DNA from: Enterobacteriaceae endosymbiont of Donacia cincticornis | Lineage (GTDB): Bacteria > Pseudomonadota > Gammaproteobacteria > Enterobacterales > Enterobacteriaceae | Direction: 5' to 3' | DNA: 55,080 nucleotides | NCBI RefSeq assembly: GCF_012568845.1 | Contig: NZ_CP046194.1 | Span: 70,873 to 125,952 of the forward strand | Part shown: positions 45,947 through 55,080 of the stretch, one piece after another | How positions within the stretch are numbered: position 1 is the stretch's first letter | Layout: every line of letters starts with the position of its first letter | Made by a program: the position numbers and the translations under genes | The notes under the pieces: generated by a model | What the model was told of the DNA's origin: nothing | The model's database searches: none | What the model saw: only the letters and a program-made list of their open reading frames with translations

Positions 45947-46417
45947 CTATTTTTTATTTTTTATATATCCTAAATCTTCTTCTATGGGATTTTTAGCTGA
46001 AATACGAGCTAATTTATCACATTTATTATTCATAATATTAGATGAATGACTTTTAATCCATTTCCATAAAATTTTATGATTGATTAAAGATAATTCTAAT
46101 CTTCGCCATAAATCAATATTTTTTACTTTTTGTTTGTTATTACGTTTCCAATTAGATTTTTTCCAATTATATATCCATTTTGTAATTCCTTTTTTTAAAT
46201 ATTTACTATCAGTGATAAGTAAAATACTACATTTTTTTTTTAAAGATTCTAATGCAATAATAGAAGCCATTAATTCCATTCTATTATTAGTAGTTAAAAA
46301 AAAACTTTTAGTTAAAATTTTTTCATGTTTGTGATATTGTAAAATAGCAGCGCATCCTCCTGGACCTGGATTATATATACAAGAACCATCTGTAAAAATT
46401 TTTATATTTTTATACAT
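45947..46417 (-). CDS. rnhA: Ribonuclease HI
   Basis: Degrades RNA in RNA-DNA hybrids. It has 156 residues (155 in E. coli). The four acidic catalytic residues are present: Asp in IFTDGSCIYNPGPGG, Glu in NNRMELMASIIALE, Asp in LLITDSKYLKKGI and Asp in NKCDKLAR, with the catalytic-loop His in WIKSHSSNIMNN. The basic protrusion (WKKSNWKRNNKQKVKN) is kept. It is divergent from dnaQ with 38 bases between starts, the E. coli arrangement. Confidence 0.97.
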   Translation of the reverse strand: MYKNIKIFTDGSCIYNPGPGGCAAILQYHKHEKILTKSFFLTTNNRMELMASIIALESLKKKCSILLITDSKYLKKGITKWIYNWKKSNWKRNNKQKVKNIDLWRRLELSLINHKILWKWIKSHSSNIMNNKCDKLARISAKNPIEEDLGYIKNKK

Positions 46418-46455
46418 TTTTTTTTATTGAAATTAATATTATTTATATAACAAAT

Positions 46456-47187
46456 ATGAAAAAAACAAATATACGTCAAGTAGTTTTAGATACAGAAACA
46501 ACTGGGATGAATTTATCACCTCCCTACTATATAGGACATCGTATTATAGAAATAGGAATGATAGAAATAATTAATCGTAATATTACTAAAAATTATTTTC
46601 ATGAATATATAAATCCTCAACAAATAATAAGTAAAGAAGCATTTAATATTCATGGAATTTCTAATAAATTTTTATCTAAAAAACCAATTTTTGCTAAAAT
46701 TGTATATAATTTTTTAAATTATATTAAAGGATCAGAACTTATTATTCATAATGCTCAATTTGATATTAATTTTTTAAATTATGAACTTTCATTATTAAAA
46801 AATAATTTACCTAAAATTGAAAATATTTGTACAATTACAGATACATTAAAAATAGCTAGAAATATATTTCCTGGAAAAAGAAATTCACTAAATTCTTTAT
46901 GTTCAAGATTTAATATAGATAAAAGTAAACGTAATTTACATGGTGCTTTATTAGATGCAAAACTTTTAGCATATGTTTTTTTATCTATGACTACTAAGCA
47001 AAATAAATTTAAATTAAAATTATTTAAAAAAAAAAATAATATTATTAATATTAATAATTTAAAAAATATTTTAAAAAAAAAAAAAAATCCTTTAATTATT
47101 ATAAAGGCTTCCAATAAAGAGTTAAAATTACATAATTTAAAATTAAATTTAATTAAAAAAAAATGTGGTTTTGTTTTATGGAAATAA
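46456..47187 (+). CDS. dnaQ: DNA polymerase III epsilon subunit (proofreading exonuclease)
   Basis: 3'-5' exonuclease that corrects replication errors. It has 243 residues, the E. coli length. DEDDh active site: VLDTETTGMN (Asp, Glu), HNAQFDINFL (Asp) and NLHGALLDAKLLAYVF (His, Asp). The C-terminal segment that tethers it to the polymerase alpha subunit is also kept (KELKLHNLKLNLIKKKCGFV, ending LWK). Between the two domains, at residues about 206-210, the coding sequence has a 15-A homopolymer (47073-47087). It is divergent from rnhA and followed by tRNA-Asp, as in E. coli. Confidence 0.97.
   Translation: MKKTNIRQVVLDTETTGMNLSPPYYIGHRIIEIGMIEIINRNITKNYFHEYINPQQIISKEAFNIHGISNKFLSKKPIFAKIVYNFLNYIKGSELIIHNAQFDINFLNYELSLLKNNLPKIENICTITDTLKIARNIFPGKRNSLNSLCSRFNIDKSKRNLHGALLDAKLLAYVFLSMTTKQNKFKLKLFKKKNNIININNLKNILKKKKNPLIIIKASNKELKLHNLKLNLIKKKCGFVLWK
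47073..47087 (+). repeat. A15 homopolymer inside dnaQ
   Basis: Fifteen consecutive A, the longest run I found in the window, at the border between the exonuclease domain and the alpha-binding tail. In frame as read. A one-base change would leave the exonuclease intact but remove the tether to the polymerase. Confidence 0.85.
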
Positions 47188-47234
47188 AAAAAATTGTTGA
47201 TAATAATAATATATTTTATTATAATAAAATATAT

Positions 47235-47308
47235 GGTGCGATAGTTCAGTTGGTTAGAATACCGGCTTGTCACGCCGGGGGTCGCGGGTTCAACTCCCGT
47301 TCGCACCG
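47235..47308 (+). tRNA. tRNA-Asp (anticodon GTC)
   Basis: Full cloverleaf: acceptor GGTGCGA/TCGCACC, D arm with AGTTGGTTAGAA, anticodon stem CCGGC/GCCGG with loop TTGTCAC (anticodon GTC), variable GGGTC, T stem GCGGG/CCCGT with TTCAACT loop, and discriminator G. It is far more GC-rich than its surroundings. CCA is not encoded. Its place right after dnaQ matches aspV of E. coli. Confidence 0.98.
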
Positions 47309-47367
47309 TGTTTTTAAAAAATTAGAATAAAAATATGATAGGTGGTATGGTATGTATTAGTGTTATA

Positions 47368-48201
47368 TTAATCATTATTAATCCATAAAACACAAGATTT
47401 GTTATATGATTCTAAATTATTTTTAATAATATTTATTAAATCTGAACAAATTTCTTTTTTATTTATAAAATCATTAATCCAAAAAAAAACACTGAAATTA
47501 ATAGAATTATTAGTAATTCCATCGAGAACAACATTAACAATAGAATTTTTTATTATTTGATCATTTAATGATACAGTATCTAATAAAATTTTTTTAATTA
47601 TATTAATGTCATGTTGTATTAATTCTCTTGAAAGACTTAAAGTAATTTTATTACGATATTCACTTGATTTAGAAAAATTTACTATATTTTCTGTTAAAAT
47701 TTTACCATTAGGTACAGAAATAATACTACCATCAAATGTTTTTAAAAGAGTACAAAAAATTTCAACATTAGTTATTTTACCAGTAACATTACCTAAATTA
47801 ATATAATCTCCTACTTTAAAAATACGAAAAGTAATAATTAATAATCCTGAAGCTAAATTTGCTAACGCACTTTGCCATGCTAAACCTATTACTAATCCTA
47901 TAGTTCCAAATGCAGCAAAAATTGATGATGTTTGTAATCCAATACTACTTAGAGCACTAACTATAACAAAAACAATAAAACTATATTTAAAAACATTTGT
48001 AAAAAATCCAATGGTAATTGGATCTATATTCCTTTTTTTAAAAACATTTCTTATAGTTTGAGTACTAAATTTCACACTCCATAACCCAAAAAATAAAATC
48101 ATACCTGCTAAAACAAAATGTTCGCATTGATATAAAATAAAAATTCTATTTCTAAATATCCACATTTTTATAAAATCTAATACACTGATAAAATTATTCA
48201 T
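47368..48201 (-). CDS. mscS: Small-conductance mechanosensitive channel MscS
   Basis: Inner-membrane channel that releases solutes on hypo-osmotic shock. It has 277 residues (286 in E. coli). Three membrane helices; the third, pore-lining one (SIFAAFGTIGLVIGLAWQSA then LANLASGLLIITFR) keeps the small-residue pattern of MscS. The beta domain shows FKVGDYINLGNVTGKITNVE, ISVPNGKILTENIVNFS, and the C-terminal vestibule domain is present. It is downstream of fbaA on the minus strand, as in E. coli (fbaA-mscS), with 63 bases between. The 59 bases to the tRNA hold nothing recognisable. Confidence 0.95.
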   Translation of the reverse strand: MNNFISVLDFIKMWIFRNRIFILYQCEHFVLAGMILFFGLWSVKFSTQTIRNVFKKRNIDPITIGFFTNVFKYSFIVFVIVSALSSIGLQTSSIFAAFGTIGLVIGLAWQSALANLASGLLIITFRIFKVGDYINLGNVTGKITNVEIFCTLLKTFDGSIISVPNGKILTENIVNFSKSSEYRNKITLSLSRELIQHDINIIKKILLDTVSLNDQIIKNSIVNVVLDGITNNSINFSVFFWINDFINKKEICSDLINIIKNNLESYNKSCVLWINND

Positions 48202-48264
48202 ATTTTAATAATCCATTGTATAAAATAATTTGTATTGTTTTTTATAATTTAAATAATTTATTTT

Positions 48265-49344
48265 TTATAATATATTAATTGCATTTAATTCTTTAAATGT
48301 TCTTTCTAATCGTTTTTTCATAGAAATTTGTGATGCTCTAATCCATGATCTAGGATCATAATATTTTTTATTTGGTTTGTTTAAACCTTCAGGATTACCT
48401 AACTGTTTTTGTAAATAAAACCTATATTTTTTATAAAAATTTAATATACCTTTCCATGTAGCCCATTGGGTATCTGTATCAATATTCATTTTAACAACAC
48501 CATACTTTATTGCTTTTTGAATTTCAGTTATTGAAGATCCAGAACCTCCATGAAATACAAAATTTATAGGATTTTTATGAAGATGATGCTTTTTACTAAT
48601 AAATTTTTGTGAATTTTTTAAAATTTTAGGTAATAATTGTACATTTCCTGTTTGATATACTCCATGTACATTACCAAAAGAGGCAGCAATAATAAATTGT
48701 GAACTAATTAATTTTAATTTTTCATATGCATAATTTACATCATTAGGATCAGTATATAATAATTTTTTATTTAAATTACTATTATCAATACCATCTTCTT
48801 CTCCACCTGTACATCCTAATTCTATTTCTAATGTCATTTTCATTTTTGACATTCTTTTTAGATAAGAACTACATATTTTAATATTATCTTTAATAGATTC
48901 TTTTGATAAATCTATCATATGTGATGAAAATAAAGATTTTTTATGTTTTAGATAATATTTTTCATTTTCATATAATAAATCATTAATCCAAAACAATTTA
49001 TTTTTTGGACAATGATCAGTATGTAAAATAACTGGTATTCCATAATATTGTGCAATATTATGAACATGTTTTGCACCAGATATAGCACCTACTATAGAAG
49101 CTAATCTAGGATTAATAATTTGTAATCCCTTACCTGCAATAAAAGCAGCTCCTTCATTTGAAAATTGAATAATTACTGGAGATTTCATTTTTACTGCAGT
49201 TTCTAATACTATATTGATAGAATCAGTACCTATACAATTAATAGCTGGTATAGCAAAATTATTTTCTTTAGCTATTTTAAAGATAGTTTGTACATCATGA
49301 CCAACTACTATACCAGGTTTTACATAATTTAAAATTTTAGACAT
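48265..49344 (-). CDS. fbaA: Fructose-bisphosphate aldolase class II
   Basis: Zinc-dependent glycolytic aldolase. Starting at the second ATG of the frame (49344-49342) gives 359 residues, exactly the E. coli length; the frame's first ATG adds three. Conserved: MSKILNYVKPGIVVG, VILHTDHCPKNKLFWI (zinc His, catalytic Asp), EIELGCTGGEEDGID, ASFGNVHGVYQTGNVQL, VFHGGSGSSITEI and KMNIDTDTQWATW. It follows pgk by 61 bases on the minus strand, in the ancestral pgk-fbaA order; epd, upstream of pgk in E. coli, is absent. Confidence 0.97.
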   Translation of the reverse strand: MSKILNYVKPGIVVGHDVQTIFKIAKENNFAIPAINCIGTDSINIVLETAVKMKSPVIIQFSNEGAAFIAGKGLQIINPRLASIVGAISGAKHVHNIAQYYGIPVILHTDHCPKNKLFWINDLLYENEKYYLKHKKSLFSSHMIDLSKESIKDNIKICSSYLKRMSKMKMTLEIELGCTGGEEDGIDNSNLNKKLLYTDPNDVNYAYEKLKLISSQFIIAASFGNVHGVYQTGNVQLLPKILKNSQKFISKKHHLHKNPINFVFHGGSGSSITEIQKAIKYGVVKMNIDTDTQWATWKGILNFYKKYRFYLQKQLGNPEGLNKPNKKYYDPRSWIRASQISMKKRLERTFKELNAINIL

Positions 49345-49405
49345 AATATACACTTTATATTTAATAATTTTTTATTAGATATTTTATAATTTTAATTATA
49401 AAAAT

Positions 49406-50566
49406 TTAATTTTGTGAAATATTTTTTAATAGAGATATAACAGGTAATTTATTTTTTTCTATATATTTTAAAAAAGCACCTCCTCCTGTGGAAATATAAG
49501 AGATTTTATTACATACATTAAATAATTCTAATGCAGCTAATGTATCTCCTCCTCCCACAATAGAAAAAATATTATTATTAACAATAGCATTAATAATACT
49601 TTCAGTACCTTTTCTAAAATTTTTAAATTCAAATACTCCAACTGGTCCATTCCATAAAATGGTTTTAGCTTTTTTAATTTCATTTTGAATTATATTTATA
49701 GTTTTATGACCTATATCAAGAATCTTTTCATTTTTTAAAATATTATTAATTTTTTTTTCTTTTATTAAAGAATCATTTGAAATAGTTGTACTAACAATAC
49801 AATCAATCGGAATAATAATATTTTTATATTTTTGTATAATTTCTTGAGCTAATAAAATTGCATTAGGTTCATATAATGAATTACCAATATTATTATTTAA
49901 TGCAATTAATGTATTAGCTATACCTCCACCTACAATAACTTTATCTGATAATTCAGATAATTTTTTTAAAATATTAAATTTAGTAGATATTTTGGAACCA
50001 CCAATAATAGAAATTATTGGTTTTAAAGGATTTTTTAAAAATCTCGTTAAATTTTTTATTTCATTTATTAATAAAATACCAGCACAAGATTGTTTAGCAA
50101 ATTTAATAATACCATAAGTAGAAGCATGAATACGATGAGAAGTTGCAAATGCATCCATCACAAATATATCACATAAAGATGCATATTTTTCTGCTAATAT
50201 TGCATTATTATCTTTTTCACCAATGTTAAAACGAATATTTTCTAAAAGAAAAATTTCATTATTTTTAAATTTTAAACCATTTAAGTAATTTTTTTTTAAA
50301 ATAACTTTATGATTTAAAACTTTTGCTAAATATATACTTATTTTTTTAAGAGATAAAAGTTTATTAAATTTTCCTTCAATAGGGTTACCTAGATGAGATG
50401 CTATAATAATTTTACAACCTTTATTTAAAGCATATTTAATAGTAGGTAATGATAATTTTATTCTTATATCTGATATTATATTTCCATTTAAATCAATTGG
50501 TACATTTAAATCAGATCTAATAAAGATTATTTTATTTTTAATATTTAAATTTAAAATACTTAACAT
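49406..50566 (-). CDS. pgk: Phosphoglycerate kinase
   Basis: Makes ATP in glycolysis from 1,3-bisphosphoglycerate. It has 386 residues (387 in E. coli). N-domain substrate residues in FIRSDLNVPID and ASHLGNPIEGKF, LLENIRFNIGEK, FATSHRIHAST; C-domain nucleotide site in GGSKISTKFNIL, LWNGPVGVFEF and SIVGGGDTLAALE. It is full length with all motifs. It lies between tktA (35 bases upstream) and fbaA, probably co-transcribed. Confidence 0.97.
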   Translation of the reverse strand: MLSILNLNIKNKIIFIRSDLNVPIDLNGNIISDIRIKLSLPTIKYALNKGCKIIIASHLGNPIEGKFNKLLSLKKISIYLAKVLNHKVILKKNYLNGLKFKNNEIFLLENIRFNIGEKDNNAILAEKYASLCDIFVMDAFATSHRIHASTYGIIKFAKQSCAGILLINEIKNLTRFLKNPLKPIISIIGGSKISTKFNILKKLSELSDKVIVGGGIANTLIALNNNIGNSLYEPNAILLAQEIIQKYKNIIIPIDCIVSTTISNDSLIKEKKINNILKNEKILDIGHKTINIIQNEIKKAKTILWNGPVGVFEFKNFRKGTESIINAIVNNNIFSIVGGGDTLAALELFNVCNKISYISTGGGAFLKYIEKNKLPVISLLKNISQN

Positions 50567-50601
50567 AAAGTAATTTTATCCTATTTTTGGTTAAAAAATA
50601 A

Positions 50602-52611
50602 TTAATTATATAATTTAAATTTTTTTTTTATTTTTAACAAAATATTTTCAACAGTAAAACCAAATTTTTCAAATAATTTTTCTCCAGAAGCAGAATATCC
50701 AAAACTATTCATACCAATAACAATACCAGTTAAACCAACATATTTATACCAAAAATCTTTAGATCCTGCTTCAATAGCTACTTTATATTTTACATGGCTA
50801 GGTAATATATAATTTTTATATTCTTTACTTTGTTTATCAAATATATCAGTAGAAGGCATAGATACAACTCTAACTTTATACTTTAAAAGAGATAATTTTT
50901 TATATATTTCAATAGCTAATAATATTTCTGAACCAGTAGCTATTAATATAATTTGGGGATTTTCATCTATACAATCTTTCAAAATATATCCTCCATATGA
51001 AATATATGATATAATTTTTTTATTTCTTTGCTGTGTAGGTAATATTTGTCTTGATAAAATCAAAATAGTTGGTTTTTCTCTATTTTCAATACCTATTTTC
51101 CAAGCTATAGCTGTTTCAATTTTATCACATGGACGCCAAATATTTATATTTGGTATTAATCTTAAACTAGATAATTGTTCTACTGGTTGATGTGTTGGTC
51201 CATCTTCTCCTAAACCTATAGAATCATGAGTATAAATCATTATATTTTTAATTTTCATCAACGCAGCCATTCTTATAGCATTACGACAATAATCTGAAAA
51301 AACTAAAAAAGTAGCTGTATAAGTGATAAATCCATTATATATAGAAATACCATTAGAAATGGCAGTCATACCAAATTCTCTTACTCCGTAATGAATATAA
51401 TTACCATTTTTAAATTTATTAATTGGTTTATAATTATTTACAATAGTTAAATTACTATGAGATAAATCTGCAGAACCACCTAATAATTCAGGTAATAATG
51501 TTGAATATTTTTGTAAAATAGATTGTGATGCTTGTCTTGTAGAAATATTTAAATTGCTATTATTTAATTCTAAAATAAATTTATTTGTTTCACTATTCCA
51601 GTTATAAGGAAGAATATTATTGATTCTTCTTTTAAATTCTTTTGCTAAAATTGGAAATTTATAACAATAATTTTTGAACATATTTATCCATTTTTGTTCT
51701 TTTATATAACCTATTTTTTTAGCATCCCATGCTTTATATATATGTGAAGGAATTTTAAAAGGTTCAAAGTACCATTTTAATTTTTTCTTTGTTAATAAAA
51801 CTTCTTTCTCACCTAGAGGTGAGCCATGTGAAATATTTTTATTTGCTTTATTAGGGGAACCAAAAGCTATAATTGTATTACAGATTAATAATGATGGTTT
51901 ATTGTTTATATGTGATTTAGCTTTTTTAATAGCTATTTCTATCTGTTCTGAATTATGACCATCTATATTAGATATAACATTCCAGCCATAGGATTCAAAT
52001 CTTTTTTGAGTATCATCATTAAACCATCCTTTAATATTTCCATCTATAGATATTTTATTATTATCATAAAATACTATTAATTTTTTTAATTTTAATGTTC
52101 CGGCTAAAGAACAAACTTCATGTGAAATACCTTCCATTAAACATCCATCACCTACAAAAACATAAGTATAATGATTAATAATATTAAAATATAATTTATT
52201 AAATTGTGCAGATAATGTTTTTTCTGCTATAGCCATACCTACAGCATTAGCTAATCCTTGTCCTAAAGGACCTGTACTAGTTTCAACACCTGGAGTACAT
52301 TTAAATTCTGGATGTCCTGGTGTTTTAGAATATAATGTACGAAATTTTTTTAGATCAGAAATAGATAAATTATATCCAGTTAAATGTAATAAACTATATA
52401 ACAACATTACACAATGTCCATTAGATAATATAAATCTATCACGATTTATCCACATAGGATTATTAGGATTATGATTTAAAAATTTACGCCAAAGTACTTC
52501 TGCTATATCAGCCATACCCATTGAAGCACCAGGATGTCCTGAATTAGCATTTTCTATAGAATCTATACTTAAAAATCTAATAGCATTAACTATATCTTTT
52601 CTAGAATTCAT
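50602..52611 (-). CDS. tktA: Transketolase
   Basis: Thiamine-diphosphate enzyme of the pentose phosphate pathway. It has 669 residues (663 in E. coli). Conserved: NSGHPGASMGMADIAEVLW, RDRFILSNGHCVMLLYSLLH, TGPLGQGLANAVGMAIAEK, the ThDP/Mg motif GDGCLMEGISHE to YDNNKISIDG, and HDSIGLGEDGPTHQPVEQL in the pyrimidine domain; also GVREFGMTAISNG. It can make pentose phosphates from glycolytic intermediates, which prs and hisG then use. It is divergent from metK (195-base spacer), and pgk follows. Confidence 0.97.
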   Translation of the reverse strand: MNSRKDIVNAIRFLSIDSIENANSGHPGASMGMADIAEVLWRKFLNHNPNNPMWINRDRFILSNGHCVMLLYSLLHLTGYNLSISDLKKFRTLYSKTPGHPEFKCTPGVETSTGPLGQGLANAVGMAIAEKTLSAQFNKLYFNIINHYTYVFVGDGCLMEGISHEVCSLAGTLKLKKLIVFYDNNKISIDGNIKGWFNDDTQKRFESYGWNVISNIDGHNSEQIEIAIKKAKSHINNKPSLLICNTIIAFGSPNKANKNISHGSPLGEKEVLLTKKKLKWYFEPFKIPSHIYKAWDAKKIGYIKEQKWINMFKNYCYKFPILAKEFKRRINNILPYNWNSETNKFILELNNSNLNISTRQASQSILQKYSTLLPELLGGSADLSHSNLTIVNNYKPINKFKNGNYIHYGVREFGMTAISNGISIYNGFITYTATFLVFSDYCRNAIRMAALMKIKNIMIYTHDSIGLGEDGPTHQPVEQLSSLRLIPNINIWRPCDKIETAIAWKIGIENREKPTILILSRQILPTQQRNKKIISYISYGGYILKDCIDENPQIILIATGSEILLAIEIYKKLSLLKYKVRVVSMPSTDIFDKQSKEYKNYILPSHVKYKVAIEAGSKDFWYKYVGLTGIVIGMNSFGYSASGEKLFEKFGFTVENILLKIKKKFKLYN

Positions 52612-52806
52612 AATATATTTTTTCCTAAATTTAAAAATATTTTATAAAAAATTCTTTATATAAAGAAATATATACGTAAAATGTTTTAAAATCTATTTAT
52701 TATAATTTTAAAATTATTAATTTATTAAAAATTTTAATTTTATATGCATTTTTTAAAAAAAAATATATACTAAAAGTATCAAGTATATTTATAGGAAATA
52801 ATATTA
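52612..52806. promoter_or_regulatory. Divergent tktA/metK spacer with two inverted repeats
   Basis: A perfect 16-base palindrome TTCTTTAT/ATAAAGAA lies at 52652-52667. A second repeat, ATATACT at 52765-52771 and AGTATAT at 52782-52788, lies just before the metK ribosome-binding site (AGGAAA at 52794-52799). Neither resembles the MetJ operator (AGACGTCT). Promoters for both genes must be here but are not distinguishable. Confidence 0.35.
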
Positions 52807-53964
52807 ATGACAGAATATTTATTTACTTCAGAATCTGTATCAGAAGGTCATCCAGATAAAATTGCAGATCAAATTTCTGATGCAATATTAGATAATATAA
52901 TAAAACAAGATATTGAATCTCGTGTAGCATGTGAAACTTATATCAAAAATAATATGGTATTAATCGGAGGAGAAATAACTACTAAAGCTAATATAAACAT
53001 AGAAAAAATAACAAGAAAAACCATAAAAGAAATTGGATATAATAGTTCTGAAATAGGATTTAATGCTAATACATGCACAGTATTAAACATTATAAGTAAA
53101 CAATCAGATGATATTAATCAAGGAATTACATCTAATTTAGATAAATATAATCAAGGAGCAGGTGATCAAGGATTTGTATTTGGATATGCTACTAATGAAA
53201 CTGATGTATTTATGCCAGCACCTATTATTTATGCACATAAATTAATGTATCAACAAGCACAAGTTAGAAAAAAAAATATTTTATCATGGTTAGAACCAGA
53301 TGCTAAAAGCCAAATTACATTTAAGTATAAAAATCATAAAATTATTAATATAGATTCTGTTGTTATATCTACACAGATTTCTAAAGAAATATCTTCTAAA
53401 GAATTAACAGAAGCTGTTATGGAAGAAATTATTAAACCAGTATTACCAAAAAAATGGATTAATAAACAAACTAAATTTTTTATTAATCCTTCTGGCCGTT
53501 TTATTATAGGAGGTCCTTTTGGAGATTGTGGATTAACTGGAAGAAAAATTATTGTAGATACTTATGGTGGTATGGCTAGACATGGAGGAGGTGCTTTTTC
53601 AGGTAAAGATCCCTCAAAAGTAGACAGATCTGCTGCATATGCTGCACGTTATATAGCAAAAAACGTGGTTGCTTCAAATTTAGCCACACGTTGTGAAATA
53701 CAAATTGCATATATTATTGGTATTGCTAAACCCATTTCAATTATGGTAAATACTTTTGGAACTAGTAAAATTTCTGATAAAAATATTATGTTATTTATAA
53801 AAAATAATTTTGATTTACGACCTTTTAACTTAATTAAAATGCTAAATCTTTTACAACCTATATATAAAAAAACTGCATCATATGGACATTTTGGAAGAAA
53901 TATTTTTACATGGGAAAAAACAAATAAAATAGATGAATTTAAAAATTTTTTTAATATTAAATAA
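52807..53964 (+). CDS. metK: S-adenosylmethionine synthetase
   Basis: Makes SAM from methionine and ATP. It has 385 residues (384 in E. coli). Conserved: [38 protein letters not shown], the [20 protein letters not shown] segment, [20 protein letters not shown] and YGHFGR near the end. It starts after AGGAAATAATATTA. SAM is needed here by PrmC and other methylases. A short repeat (ATTAAAT/ATTTAAT, 53965-53981) after the stop lies between it and convergent gyrA. Confidence 0.98.
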   Translation: MTEYLFTSESVSEGHPDKIADQISDAILDNIIKQDIESRVACETYIKNNMVLIGGEITTKANINIEKITRKTIKEIGYNSSEIGFNANTCTVLNIISKQSDDINQGITSNLDKYNQGAGDQGFVFGYATNETDVFMPAPIIYAHKLMYQQAQVRKKNILSWLEPDAKSQITFKYKNHKIINIDSVVISTQISKEISSKELTEAVMEEIIKPVLPKKWINKQTKFFINPSGRFIIGGPFGDCGLTGRKIIVDTYGGMARHGGGAFSGKDPSKVDRSAAYAARYIAKNVVASNLATRCEIQIAYIIGIAKPISIMVNTFGTSKISDKNIMLFIKNNFDLRPFNLIKMLNLLQPIYKKTASYGHFGRNIFTWEKTNKIDEFKNFFNIK

Positions 53965-54006
53965 ATTAAATTTTATTTAATACTCATTAATATGATATTT
54001 TATAAT

Positions 54007-55080
54007 TTAAATTTTTTGTAATCCTATCACTTTTTCATTAAATTTAGTTTTAATTATAATAACACCTTTGGTATTACGTCCAATAACACAAATTTCAGAT
54101 ATATTAATACGTATTAATGTTCCCATATTAGTTATTATAACAACTTGATTATTTTGTTTTACTTTTAAAGATCCTACTAATAATCCATTTCTTTTATTAA
54201 TTATCATAGACAAAATTCCTTTAGTATATCTAGATCTTGTAGGAAATAATTTGTTATTTGTACATTTTCCGTATCCATTTTCTGTTATAGTAAAAATATT
54301 ACCTTTAAAATAAGGTTTAATAATAGTTAATGAAACAACAAAATCATTTTTTTGTTTTAAAATATTAATTCCTTTTACTCCCATTGTATTTCTTCCCATA
54401 GATCTGACTTCTGTTTCACAAAATTTTACAACTTTCCCTTGTGAAGTAAATAACATGATTTTATCTTTTATATCTATAATAGATACTCCAATTAAAATAT
54501 CATTTTTTTTTAATTTAATTGCAATAATACCTTTACGTCTTGAACGATTAAATTTTTTTAAATTAGTTTTTTTTATTATTCCTTTTTTAGTTACCATAAT
54601 TAAATTAGAATTATCTTTATATTTATTCCTAATAAGTAAACTAGTAATTTTTTCATTTTTTTTTAAAGGAAGTAAATTAATAATAGGTTTCCCTTGAGAA
54701 AATCTACTAAATTTAGGTATATTATATACCTTTAACCAATATAATTTACCTATATTAGAAAATAATAAAATATTATCATGAGTATAAGCTATTAAAATTT
54801 TATAAATAAAATCATTTTCTTTTAATTTTGTTGTTAATTTTCCTTTACCTCCTCTATGTTGTAAATGATATTCATCAATTTTTTGATATTTTATATATCC
54901 CTGATAAGATAAAGTAATAATAACTTTTTCATGTTTAATTAAATCTTTTGTATTTATAATAGGTGTTTTATTTTCTAAAATAATTTCAGTTTTTCTATTA
55001 TCTCCAAATTCTTTTTTGATGATCATTAGCTCATTATATATTACTTTCATTAAGTATCTATAATTGTTGATAATTTTAAC
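54007..55080 (-). CDS. gyrA: DNA gyrase subunit A (C-terminal part, 5' end outside window)
   Basis: Type II topoisomerase subunit that introduces negative supercoils. The frame stays open to the window edge, so the 357 residues here are the C-terminal part: the end of the coiled-coil/breakage domain (YNELMIIKKEFGDNRKTEI) and then the six-bladed DNA-wrapping domain, with repeats such as GRNTMGVKGI, TRSRYTKGILSM and GRNTKGVIIIK. The GyrA-box QRRGGKG reads QHRGGKG. The protein stops right after VIGLQKI, so the acidic tail of the E. coli protein is absent. It is convergent with metK. Confidence 0.96.
   Translation of the reverse strand, partial: VKIINNYRYLMKVIYNELMIIKKEFGDNRKTEIILENKTPIINTKDLIKHEKVIITLSYQGYIKYQKIDEYHLQHRGGKGKLTTKLKENDFIYKILIAYTHDNILLFSNIGKLYWLKVYNIPKFSRFSQGKPIINLLPLKKNEKITSLLIRNKYKDNSNLIMVTKKGIIKKTNLKKFNRSRRKGIIAIKLKKNDILIGVSIIDIKDKIMLFTSQGKVVKFCETEVRSMGRNTMGVKGINILKQKNDFVVSLTIIKPYFKGNIFTITENGYGKCTNNKLFPTRSRYTKGILSMIINKRNGLLVGSLKVKQNNQVVIITNMGTLIRINISEICVIGRNTKGVIIIKTKFNEKVIGLQKI

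Noticed and set aside
46779..47306. A 175-codon minus-strand frame reaching into the tRNA-Asp gene
   Set aside because: It is antisense to dnaQ and covers most of a clear tRNA; its product is low-complexity Phe/Ile-rich and looks like an artefact.
1..55080. Mobile elements, prophage, CRISPR arrays, toxin-antitoxin or other accessory islands
   Set aside because: No transposase, integrase, direct-repeat array or foreign-composition block is visible; every gene has an enterobacterial housekeeping counterpart.

Overview
The window is a stretch of a very AT-rich (by eye about one fifth G+C), gene-dense gammaproteobacterial chromosome. Nearly every gene has a clear enterobacterial (E. coli-like) counterpart. 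No insertion sequences, prophage genes, CRISPR arrays or plasmid functions are visible. Coding sequences are rich in Lys, Asn and Ile, spacers are almost pure A+T, and homopolymer A tracts of 10-15 bases are common inside genes. This is the profile of a long-term, vertically inherited insect nutritional endosymbiont (Buchnera-like, Enterobacterales). I cannot name the species from sequence alone.

Layout, left to right. 1-2451: pntA (3' part) and pntB, the proton-translocating transhydrogenase. 2519-5881 (minus): fnr and rne. 6230-14452 (plus): rluC, rpmF, fabD (frameshifted), fabG, acpP, fabF, tmk, holB, ptsG, hinT; this is the E. coli order with plsX, fabH, pabC, mltG and tatD removed. 14518-21055 (minus): gapA, sppA, xthA, ychF, pth, prs. 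21247-31242 (plus): prfA, prmC, thrS, infC, rpmI, rplT, pheS, pheT, ribE, tyrS. 31269-33801: tRNA-Val, mdtK, grxD, rnt. 33975-38668: minCDE, tsaB (opposite strand), hslVU. 38754-45846 (minus): the complete histidine operon hisG-[hisD::hisC]-hisB-hisH-hisA-hisF-hisIE. 45947-47308: rnhA/dnaQ divergent pair and tRNA-Asp, as in E. coli. 47368-52611 (minus): mscS, fbaA, pgk, tktA. 52807-53964: metK. 54007-55080 (minus): 3' part of gyrA, cut by the window edge.

How the genes fit together. The clearest host-directed function is histidine synthesis: tktA supplies pentose phosphate, prs turns ribose-5-phosphate into PRPP, and hisG to hisI carry PRPP to histidine. ribE (riboflavin) may be a second provisioning function. 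ptsG, gapA, pgk and fbaA give glucose uptake and central glycolysis, and pntAB supplies NADPH. The rest is core information processing, cell division (Min) and a small envelope set (SppA, MscS, MdtK).

Most notable: (1) hisD and hisC are one uninterrupted reading frame; (2) fabD is broken by a single missing base in an A10 tract, while the rest of the gene stays intact in the next frame, which suggests polymerase-slippage rescue; (3) ThrRS lacks its TGS and editing domains, and the PheRS beta editing pocket nearby is degenerate, so two neighbouring synthetases appear to have lost proofreading; (4) infC keeps the AUU start with a perfect AGGAGG; (5) an FNR regulator with all four cluster cysteines is kept; (6) RNase E keeps a C-terminal microdomain like the PNPase-binding one. 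I did not find a wholly new system of genes of unknown function: every gene here belongs to a recognisable family.
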